NCBI RefSeq assembly: GCF_963678635.1
Contig: NC_087065.1
Span: 58,182,754 to 58,246,753 of the forward strand
Length of the DNA stretch: 64,000 nucleotides
Source: Symsagittifera roscoffensis
Lineage: Eukaryota; Xenacoelomorpha; Acoela; Convolutidae
Direction: 5' to 3'
Notes under the pieces: generated by a model
Database searches by the model: none
The model's input: the letters and a program-made list of their open reading frames with translations, nothing else
What the model was told of the DNA's origin: nothing
Made by a program: the position numbers and the translations under genes
Shown: positions 27,601 to 39,600 of the stretch, piece by piece
Layout: each line of letters starts with the position of its first letter
Position numbering within the stretch: position 1 is the first letter of the stretch

Positions 27601-30600
27601 TGTGGTGAAGTGTCTCTCTTTCACTGCTATTCCAACACTTGTAGACTTGTGCTAAAAACCAAGAAACAGAAAGATACAAAAAACGTTTTCAACAAATTGT
27701 AATAAGATTTCCCGGGTAAATCTACCAGCCTACCTGACCGCCAAGCACTGTCATCTGAATGAGGAAGGATCCAGGCACCGAGAGAGTTATGTCATCGAAG
27801 TGACACTTGCGCCGGGTGGAGTAGTTGACACCCTGGATGTACAAGTGGCAGTATTCCTGGCCATGCATGTCACTCACCGACAATCGGGTGACAGCATGGG
27901 CGTTGAAGACAGAATCCGAGTAGAGGAAGGAGGATCCGCCGTAGGATTCCAGGTCTGCGATTATGTCTAAAGAGAAATATGATTTTAAGACCCTTTATGA
28001 CCGAGCGAAAGCACCAACTGTTCGGCTCTTAACAGTGAACCGCGCTGTGATAACCCTGGTTCGAATTAAATACATTGCTTGGTTAATTGCATGCATTGGT
28101 TGGACGAATCGCTTTTTGTGAATCGTGAATTGTATGCATTGCTTCCACGATTCACAAAGAGCCGAAGTCAACAAGAATGTTTGAGGATAGATTCAAGATA
28201 TTCGGAGGTTCTAAAAGTTGAGCTTAGGTCGTTCGAAGTTGAAGCTACAAATTTGTATGAATGTCAATTGAAAGTTCTAAACCTAATTAATTTTCAACCT
28301 CAAAATTCCGACAAAGGCGCGCGCTCAACTATTGCCATAAAACTATTTTGAACGTGCGGAAACTCTCCGAATCGTCCGACCTTTCCCTGGAAATCGTCAA
28401 AACCTTTGCCGGAGAAAATGTGCGTGAAATTTATAAATAGTTTGGAAGTTCACCTATGGCGAGATATTCGACCCGAGATGTTTGTGCAGAGTAGACTGAC
28501 ATGTACATGATTGAGTGACACACTGTGCAATCTACCATCACATCGTCCCCACCCATCCCTCCACAAATTTCACTGCTGTCCCCTTGGCATCTAAAACCAA
28601 ATAAGACAAGTAATGATGTTCATAAAGAAAAAAACTATTTAATTATTTAAAAAGGCACTCGGTTGGCTGTGCAGTTGGCACAGAATGTTCCGACCACAGT
28701 AACCATGAAATGAAGTTTTGATTGAAATGAAAAAAAAACACAACAGACAGATTTTTCTTTGTCGTATGATTATTTCCGGTAGCCAAGAAAAAAACATATT
28801 AAAAAATACATTTTTTTAAACAAAATATGTCTTGAACAAGAGTAAATATCAAAAGCACAATCTGTTCATATTGCTTTGTGCTCCAACCCCATCTAATCTG
28901 CTCCATAGTGTAAATTAGTCTGAAAAACAAAAAAAGTGCAGCTTTTCCCGACTCTGAGCATACTTTTTTTGAAAAAATTTGGAATTTGAGCAATGAATGA
29001 AAAGAATTTATTATGAAATGTCCCCTGACATTCTAAGACGTGTATTTAAGGTGGCCATTTTGGCCTGACAAAATCACAGTTGTGAAAACGGTCGAAACGA
29101 AAACCTGATTGTCAAAAGCTTCGCAGCCTTCTAAAACAATAAAACATTACTCAAGGTGCATTTTGATTTCAAGTTCGGGTGGCTTTCTCATAGAGTAATT
29201 TCGGTCGGATAGTTTCGTGCAACTTCTTAGTCTAATACCAATCCTTATCATACTTTTATGGTTCCTAGTGTCAATAGATCTAGTTTATACTGGTAATGTT
29301 GCGATGTAAGAATAAAGAAAGAGCAACAGTTTGCTAAATCAAATTTATTCGATCCAGTACAACAGTGCCAAAGTACAACAGTGCGGAAAAAATAGTTGAA
29401 CAGTGCCAAAACTGAAAAAAAAGTTTTCAACAGTGCCGAGAATTTTTTGTAGTTAAACAGTGCCGAAAAATAAAAAACACTTCGGAAAGCTTGAAAAATC
29501 GTTTATAATATTACACAAAGTTTTCCAATGGTTTTCAACGTTTCGAATTCTCAATGCATAAGATCACTTGAATGCCGCTATTTGCTCACTTTTTCTTTTG
29601 TCTTTTTTCTTAGCTTTCCATGGATTATCTCCATTGTGAAAAAATTTCGAGGCAAGTTTCGATGCAAGTTTCGACTTTTTTTCTTCTCGCTTCAGTTTTT
29701 GGATCAAAACTCAAAAGTTTGGATGGAATTGCCCCAATTTTTTGTTCCAGATATTGTGCCAATTTTCACAACTGTTTGTAGTGACGAGTGAAGCTGGTCT
29801 TTCCTACTAATTCCACATTTTTCATGGATATTTTCCATTGAGTAAAGTTTTTTCGAAATACTCAAAATTTTTTGAAATTCCGTCGTAAATTTCGGTCAAA
29901 TAAGATTTTTCCGATCTTACTTGATTCGCGTGTAGTTTGTTCTGACCAATCCGATAGGCAAAAAATGCAATGTAAGCAACCGTTGATTTATTTCGCGAAC
30001 TTTTGTTTTGTCGATACTCAGTTGCAAGATGAAATTTTTTGAAAACAGCTTGACAGTAAAGGAATTGACAGCCCAAATGCTGAGCTGCAGGAAAAAAAAT
30101 CCAGAACTGTTGCGGTAAATCTTTTTTCGTAATCAGTCAAAACAATTGGTGAAAAAAAATTCCCAATTTTCTTGCAGTTCACAGCGGGAAAACTTAATAA
30201 CATTTTGTAAGATTCGTTAGACTTGTTTGAAAAGAATTCAAGAACCACAAGAATTTTGGCAAATTTCCGCAGAGTTTTATGTAATCGTCGACCGCGCGAT
30301 AGTTGTGAATAGCTGGACATTTGGTAATTTTGCTCAACTTAGTTATAGTTGTTGGACAAAGATGAGCATGTTCAGCGCGGCAATCAGAAATTAAACAGCA
30401 ATCAATTACAATCTCAAGTGAAAACAATTTAAAGTTTTGAGCAAGAAAATTTGCCTCAGTTTGTCTGTAATTATTTAGTTTGCAGTTGCAGACATTTTGG
30501 CGCGAAATTGGAGTGATTTGCTTTGGGGAGGGTTCTCATGCTAGAAGGACCGAATGCTTGAAAAGTGTCAACCAATCAAAATCGCTAAGCGTTCCTATTG

Positions 30601-33600
30601 GCTAAATGCCTTTCTCACAATATCGAAGTCAAAATAAACAGAAAATGTAATAAATCAGTGGAAAGTAATCAAAAGTATTAAAAATTGCGGGTTACAACTG
30701 CATTACCATTCAGCTCCGAATTCGTTTAAAGAGGAGGATATTAACTTGATTCTGAGTTGGATATTTTTAGCAATCAAAACAGAGCGTTCTACATGCAGAG
30801 CTTACATCCAAATTTAATCCAAACAAAACGCTGCGGTGGAGGATGTTCACTTGCTCTATCAGTGGGGGGGGGGGGGGTCTAATATATCTAACAAAAACAG
30901 TTAGGTCATCACTTTTTGCACTTCTTGTAACTTCTGTCAGTTCAAGCTGCTGAGAGCTTGGTGGGTCTTTCACTGTTCTTTAGATCCAGAGTTTGTTCTT
31001 TGAATCTGTTGACAGTTTCAGCCCGATTTTCACTCGTGCTCAAATCGAGCGCATTGCAGAACCAATTCATTATAAATTTATAATTTTAGTAAAAACAAAC
31101 TCAAATTTTTTTACTGAAGTTTAAGTTCATATATTGTTTAAATCAGGGTCAATTTTTTCTGAAATATTGTTATTTTACTGAAATTCAAGTTTTTATATTG
31201 TTTAAATCAAGGTCAAAAACTTTTTCTGAAACATCACATATAGCTAACTGTTCTCTTGAAAAGATGTAAAAATACACATCTTTCAATCCGTACATTGGGT
31301 CTTTTTAAAAAAAACAGTATCCTCATTCATAGTAACCAAAGTTTTTGATGAATCGAAAAATCTGCAGAACCCACTTTCTAGTAAGACCAAAAATTTTCAA
31401 TTAATTCAAGAACTTCCACAATTGCATCAACTATTAATTGTTTGTTCAAAAAAGTTTCTTTTCATTAGAAAAAGTTTGATTTTTGTTTTAAAAGTTTTAA
31501 AAGTCTCTGCTATCAATTTCTCAGTTTTGCATCCAAAAACTTGAAATTGGTCACTTTTTTGTTCGTTTTTGATTGGTAATGTGTTCTTTTCTCTTATCCA
31601 AACTTAAGCTCATTTTCATGTACTGGCCATTTAAAATTCAAGTTCAAGTTTTTTCTTTGAATTTCCAAACAGGTGATTTCTTTGACTTATTTGAATTTGG
31701 TGGGGATGAGTATTTCAGTTTTTTGGCATTGTATTGCTGCTTTTGGAAACCCATCTCAGTTTAAATTTCAATTAAAAGTTATTATTTTATTAGGCCTATT
31801 TCCATGATTTTTGCATAAAATCTATTTCATGAATGTAGCAGCTCTTGACATGTAATTTTCTGTTTCGGAATAGTGTTATATGCTTTTCAATCTCAACTGA
31901 TGCTCTGATTTGCATCTGTGTAATTTATCTAGGCTGGGGTTTTCCCAAAACACTCCCATCATTAAAGTTAATTTAGACCACCTGCTATTCTTATATTGAT
32001 TACTTCAAATTTGTTTGAATCGGCGAATATTCAACGTCGCGATTATCACCTAGGGAATCGAATTGTTAGCAAGCCTCAATGATAAAAACCGATTAAGCTT
32101 TGAATCACAAACTTTAATTTCGCTTTAACTTCCTGCAACCACCAACCAGTCATTCCTAACAACAATTTGTTCAGTATAAGCTCTTCAAATCGCTTATATA
32201 CAATAAAGAAACCTACGGTGCATCGCATAAGCTCTCATTCACTCTTGCCATGGAAGTGATCTCGTCCCCATAACCACACAAACATATATGTCCTGGAACA
32301 GAAAGAAATATGATTGAAAATGATTCAAAATAATATAATGAGCAAAAAATCAGAATCGAAATCATTGATTTTTGCCTGCTCAATGTGATTGTATTAATGA
32401 TAATCAATGGTATTCAAAGGACTCCAGCATTTAGATTTGCGCTTCAGACAACTCAATTAAAATTTTGTTGCTTACTTGGGAAGCGAACTTCAATCTACAA
32501 AAAAATCAGAAGTATTTCTTTTTTTTTCATGATTCCTCCAGAAAACCGTTTAGTGAAGTTTGTGGCGTGTTAGTTATAAGAACAGATTCAAACCTACTTC
32601 GAAGCAGAAGTCTGCAATAAAAAAAGCCCCTAAATGATGCCAGTCAAGTAACTTTGGGACTTTGGTGCTGAAAACTTGTTCAAAATAACCTTCAGTGATG
32701 AACATGTAGTTGAAGCCCTGGTCGAGACAAGTGTCTGTGCAGGTTTGGGGAGCCATTCTTTCTTTGATGTAGTCGGCAGCTGATCTTCCTCTGAAGATGG
32801 AAACGAGTTTCTCTCTTTCAAGTGAGTAGCAGCCCAAACTACTCCTGTCCGAGCTCATGGGAATCAACGAGGTATCGGCTAAAACGGACTCTCTTGTTAG
32901 AGTTTACAAGTCGGTTTACCAACTTAAATTCCCTCTTTTTTCCTACCTATAAACAAAACCCATCTCTCCTCGAATCGGTTCTTGTTGTTATGAAAATTAT
33001 TTAGTTGGTTAATTTTTTTCTATCCGTGCTGTCATTTGCTGCTAATCTTGTTTCAATTTTAAGCAAGTGTGAGAAGCAGGCGTAAAATTGTATGTTTTGT
33101 CTGCAAAAATTGTCACGCGACTGCATGGAAAAACAGTATGCAAAACTGATCCCCGTAGAACCCGCAAATTAATTTCTCTGATTTGAATATTTTTGCTTTT
33201 GATATTTTTTGTGAGGAAGGACTTCAACATTTTCGGGATATCTCAAACCGTGATATCTCAAACCTCAAATGATTTTGAAAGATCCGCAAAAGTACATGCT
33301 ACAACCTCGTTGTGTGTAAGGCTATCACTAACACTTTCTACAGCACCTAATCCATTTAATTTTGCATGTATGGTTGACCTTTTACTTCTCAGCCGAATTG
33401 ATTCAATGATACTATATTTTTGATATGGTTATTTACGAAAGCAGTTTTCATGTTTTTTGCGAGAGAAAGATCTACAGTCATCAAGTAGTCATTCAACGAA
33501 TATAGTGTTATTTCAAAATCAGAAAAGCGACTTCATCCGATTAGATTTTTGGCTAGTTGCTAAAAATATTCCAAGGTATTTTTTGACATGGCAATGGGTT

Positions 33601-36600
33601 TTCACTATCGCCGTAACTTTGTTTAGGTTTTCTACGTACCTTTGTCATGCATCTGTTTTTATTAGCTAGTTACTCTAGCAGAAGAGCCTTTTTTGGTTGC
33701 TATAATTTTTTACAGTATTATTCACCCATTCCTAGTTTTGTTTAATTAGCTCTATTTTCCAGTGAAACAATTTTTATCTAGTGTTGCATTTCCAATTTGT
33801 TCCGATTATGACCGGTTTTTTTCTATTTTTTTTGGACAGCAAAAAGTTTGTAATTAGTTCAACTCCTTGGTGGTCTGACATTCTTTTTTTTACAAATAAG
33901 TTGAGCATTTCAAATTTGTGAAAAAAATATCGATCCAAGTTTTTGACCCAGTTGTTTCTCGCGTTGGTTTCTCTGTTAAGCGAGTTCGAAGTCCTTGCAA
34001 TAATAAACTAATGCAAAACTTCCATCTGTTAATGTCATTTCATTCAAATCAAAATCTGTGTAGCAAATGAAAAATCTGCTTGGATGCCTTTTGCCGTTTG
34101 AAACAAAGCAGGTGTTCCCGAACAACATTTCAAGTCGGTTCAAAGTTAAATTTAAGCGATATGTAGAAAACTGTTACCAGTAACAATTATTCGTCAATTT
34201 TTTTTCGTTTTTTAAACTTGTATGTGCGTTTTTGTTGTTTTCTTCATTGTTTCATAGTTCAACTATTTTTTAATGTACAATAGTACGTGTTTTACTTTTA
34301 GGTAATTGCTCGAATTATGGCTGAAACTAATGGTATTTTTTTGGGATACGAACTTCGGCTGCAGTGGTCGATTCCATTGCCGAACAGGTGTTCTTCACAG
34401 CCACAAAAGAACTCATTGGTCCTCCGCTCATCCGCCTCACACGTGGCCTCCTCGTGGCACAACTGAAATTACAATCATTACATGAATAGATAAATCGACA
34501 AAATGTGACCCCGTTCAGGTCTGCTGACTTAGACAACCAAGGTCGACCCAAGCAAGACTAGATATGTCTAGATCGTGCTCGACCAAAAAAAATGAGCTCA
34601 ACCTTGCTCGACCCAAGCAAAATATGCTTCGACCGAACTCGACCTGAAAAAAAATGAGCTCGACCGTGCTCGACCAAGGCAAGATATACTTCGATTTTTG
34701 GCTAACATCTTATGATGCTTTCTTAGCAGATTGAAAGAGTATTTGCTAAATAAATGCTTTGTAGAGTTGAACTTTTTTTCCATCTTCTGCAATACTGGTT
34801 TGCAATTTGAGTCAAAAATGTTAAAAAGTGTGTTGATATTTGAAAAAAGTCTGTTTCGACCGTGCTCGGGGTCTGTTCCGACCGTGCTCGACTGTGCTCA
34901 AGGTGTGTTTCGAATTTGTGCTTGACCCAAACTTGTCTCGACTATTCTTTTTCGGTCGAACACTGGCATGTGCTCGACTTTGATAGTCGAAACATGAAGC
35001 GAGCTAGGAAGACACTCGCAATTCAAGTTGGCGAAAGACAGACCTTAAACTTTCGAGACCAACATTTTCTACAAAGAGCTTTTCCGTCTGAGAAAAAGGA
35101 TAAGAAAACATGTAAGCTTTACCCCAAGGCTCGATCGTGCCAGTTGTGCAACTGGCCCGACCGAGTTTTTTGGGGAAAATGTGGATGATGTTTCCTTATC
35201 CGTAAAGTCCAAAAAGGGGTAAGGGATACCGTCTTTATTTTTGGTTACAATATTGAGTTGATATTTTATTTGGTAAACTCATAGAGTAATTTCAGATAAG
35301 GTACACCATCTGCTCGTCACGCTGTCTTATTTTCGGCCGGATAGATTCGTGCAACTTCTTAGTCTAATACCAATCCTAATCTTACTCTTGTATCTCCTAG
35401 TCTCAATAGTTCTAGTGTACACCGGTTTATGCGAGTTAGTTTCCAGAATGAGAACAACTGTATTCTAAATTTAATTCAAATAGCTCTGGTGCTGAAACTA
35501 CAAGTAGTTTCAGCACTTATAAATAAGTGGGTTGTTAGTTTGATGGAGTATGATTGGTTAGTATTCAATATTTTATAGAGATAAAATATCAGAGTAATAT
35601 CCACTATTAAATTCTAGTTTAGATCTGGTTCTACCCATCCGGGGTTTACAGAGTTTTAGTTCTTCAGTGTTCTACTGCAGTGGAGGATGGATGATGGTGT
35701 CTTTCTTTAAAAGTTGCGAGCATATTCTTTTTTCGGATTAGGAAAAAAGATTGTTATCACGATCTTTTCGGGAGATCGTATCATGATTTCTGATCGGTTA
35801 TGATGAGTGTTGATTTGGTTTATTTGAGAATAGCAATGCTCCAATTTCGTTCGGATGTGGCATGTAGTTTGACTTTGAATGAAGTGCCTGGTAACTTGGA
35901 TCTGTACGTATACTTGAACACCGAGACGGCCATTCTTCTGTTTAATGGGTTTCCTTTAATGCGATGCCGAGTCGTACTTTAAATCCTTTGACTGTAGTGA
36001 CTGTAGGCAGCATGTCGGGTGTGTTTTGCCATTCCGTAGTTGGAGTGTGATTGAATTGTCAAGTTCCTTGCTGCTCGTCTTTGGGCTGTATGTAATCTAT
36101 ATACTGCATTGTAGTATTTACATTTAGAAAACTTTGTTAATTTTGTTTTTAGTTATGATCGTGTATTAATTTTTATCACAAAAGCGTTCTTGTTTAGTTC
36201 GGTTAGTTTTAAGATCTACTCACCCTTGAGTAACTCTCGTCAAAAATAGAGCGTGGGTCACAAAGTGTGGATAGAGTAAGCTCAGGACGTCCTCTCTGGT
36301 GGGTTAGGCCAGGAGTGGAGTATAAGTTCATGCTCTCTTTTTTGGAGAGTCCTTTTTGCGTTCAAGTTTTCGTGCCTTTTTTATTTCTGGTTTTTTTCCT
36401 TTTTTGTCTTGGTTGTGTCCTTTTCTTCAAAATCAAATTGTTTGTTTGGAATTATCTCACGACTTTTTTGTGTTTTGTTCTTATGTGTTCAGACTTGAAA
36501 GTTGTCTTCAAAAAAACAATTTATCCAGTTTTAAGCTGGTTTTAATCCGGTTTGGGTACTGTGGGTTTTCTTTTCTTAGTCATGTTGTTGAGTTGTGGTT

Positions 36601-39600
36601 TTTTGGTGTTTAGTAAGCTGTGTTGGTTAGTTTTGATTATTAATTAATTCCTTTCCAATCGGGTTAAAGGAAAGTTATAAATGTGTTAAAACTGGTTAGT
36701 TCTTACGATTTTTTTGTGGTTTGCTTAATTTGGGGCGTATTTATTGGGTTGGAGAGAAAAGCATATATCGATTAGTGAGAATGATTTATACTTTCTCGTG
36801 AAAAATTCTAAGTTAAGATAGTCTTACCTAATCCTACTTAGGGGTTGTGATTTGTGATCAAGGGTTGGAGAATAGTAAATCGATCCACAAGGTTCAGGTA
36901 TAATTAGAACGCAAGTAGTTCGTTAGATACTATTTTATGACTTACTAAGTTTAAGTGTTTTAGCCTGGTTCATATGAGAGTAAGGAAATCAAGTGAAGGA
37001 TGAGTAACCGAAGTTTTTCATTGTTTATCCTAATTAGTATTGTTAGCTATTTGAAAAGTTTCTGTTAATTCTGGGTCTTTAATAAGGGTTGGGTAGTGAA
37101 TCGACGTTTGAAGTCATTAGACACTAATTAATATGGAGGGGGAGAACACAATTGTTCTATTTGATCCAAGGATAAGCCTTGATGATCAGAAAGTTAGATT
37201 TAGTTTAAATTAACTTAAAGATCCAAGGGAAGCCTTGATGATCTGCTATTTTAACTGAAATTAGTTTAAGTGAAAACAAGGATAAGCCGTGATAGTTTTT
37301 CGATAGAAGGTTAAGTTAAAAAGCTTAAGTTTTTAGTTTCGATGTTTGTTAATTTTTGAGATTTGCTGTTATAATTTAGGTGATGAAACTGGGATGAAGG
37401 AATGATTTATATATACTAACAAATTATGCTTTATTCTAACTAATTTTTGTACTTTTATATTCAAAAAATATTTTTTTTCAAGATGTTTTTAGTTTAAAAC
37501 CGATTTTTCAAGGAGAACAACTAGTGTTGTTTTTATAGGTTGTTATTGTATGATTATTAGTTTTAGCGACATGAAAGTTTATTGAAGATGTTTCTCCAAA
37601 ATTTATGTCAGTAAATGAAAATTTAAACTTACTGCTGGAAGTATTCTAAATATAAATTATTGATCTGGTGTTGTCGTACAATCATGAAATCGATTGGTAT
37701 ATTTCTTCCTAGTCGTACGTCGTCTCTGTCTTCTGGGTAACCCTCGTATTGTTCGGAAAATTTGCTCTGATCTATTGAGTCGTAGAGACATTTCTTCTAA
37801 ATTTTTGTCATATAACATTTTTTTAAATGTTGTTTTTGTATAATATTAATCTAATGTTCTGGTTAATGTTTCTAATCTAAGATAGTTAAGGTCTTATTCG
37901 AAACTTTTGGTCGCACCAGATGAGTTTATATTTCATTTGAATGACTCATAGAGTGATTTCAGATAAGGTACACCGTCTGCTCGTCGTGCTATCTTATTTT
38001 CGGCCGGATAGATTCGTGCAACTTCTTAGTCTAATACCAATCTTAATCTTACTCTTATATATTTTAGTCTCAATAGATCTAGTTCACACCGGTTTATAGG
38101 AGTTAGTTTCCAAAATGAGAGTAACTGTATTCTAAATTTAATTCAAATGGCTCTGGTGCTGAAACTACAACTAGCTTCAGCAATTACAAATAAGTAGGTT
38201 GTTAGTTTGATGGAGTACGATTGGTTAGTATTAAATATTTTGTAAAGATAAAACATCAAAACACTATCCAATAATAACTTCTAGTTTGAATCTGGTTTCA
38301 ATATCTTCTAACTAAATTTTTAAGCCTTTACTTTTTACAAAAGCCTTCGGCGCTAGTATATAGATAATCTGCGCTCTCTAACAAGCGTTCTAAGGAGTTT
38401 TTCTGCGGCGCATCAGTTGTAGGCTTGAGAAATTTTTATCATTGAAAACCAACACATCAACCTCCTTTTTGTAGTATGATAATGAAGCCCAATTGTTAGT
38501 GATTAGAATTCTTAAAAAAATTGTTCTATCGCAGAGAAAAAGCGTTTTAATAGCTCCTGTGATTTTTTTCTATCACGCATATGCTATTGATTTTTAGTAG
38601 ATGATTTTTAGCATACAATTTTGCACACTTTTATTTCTTACTGAAATATCTTTTTTTGGAAAGACGTACAGTATTCAATATTTGTTGGTTCCTCTTTCGA
38701 AGAAAAAGACCAAACTTTTCGCCGCAAGTTTTTTTTTTGTTCCGACTCTTTCATTCCAATTTTCCAATTAATTGTACTGTATAAGAATTACATCAATCTG
38801 ATTCGGCCATTGAACGGGGAAGAAGAACAGCAGAAATATAAAACTTGAAGTTTTCTTAGTTTTTTTTGGATTTTTTCTTCATTTTTAAAGTTTTTCTAAA
38901 ATTTTCTGAGCAGTCGGAACATACCAGTCTTTGCTATGATATGAACAGCCTTGTTAACCCGTTTGTTTGAACAATTTACAAACCAGAAGGCCTTGCTAAA
39001 AGCCCAATCTTTTTCTTAAATTGGGTTAATAATAGACAAAATAAAAACAAAAAAACGGCTTATATTTTTATCAAATTTACGTGCACTTTTTACCGAAAAT
39101 TTTAACCAAAAATTAACCCCAAAAATGGCTAGTTTTATTTTTTTATTAATTAACTAAAAACTACGCTGAAACAATCCAGTTAATTGATGTAAAAATCATA
39201 TCAAAAGAACTCTCCTACACATCCCAACAAAATTATACAAGATAAACATTCCAATTATTTGTGTACAACGTTTGAAGTTTACACAAATTTTTGATTTTTA
39301 TATGGTGAAAAAAGATTTTTTTTGTGGCTATCAATCAAGAAAAAACTGTCATATACAGATTTTTAGAATTTATGACTCTCTAAATTTTGTTGGGCTGTGT
39401 AATAAATATCTAATCAATTAACTGGCCAGTTTCAGCGTAAAGCTTGACTAATTTTTTTTAAATCACCCATTTTGGGGTTACATTTTGTTCAAGAATTTGG
39501 GGGGAAAATTCCACCATAATACTTCTTATAAAAGATTAAGAAACTTTTATTCACTTTTCTTTATGTCTAACCTTAGCCCAATTTGAAAAAAAAACTGATT

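Noticed and set aside
28000-28060. GGTTCGAAT-containing segment resembling a tRNA B box
   Set aside because: No matching acceptor stem or anticodon arm could be folded; at most a decayed SINE head.
36267-36613. Overlapping hydrophobic plus-strand frames
   Set aside because: They arise from strong T/G strand bias; two frames overlap with similar composition, which points to bias rather than coding.
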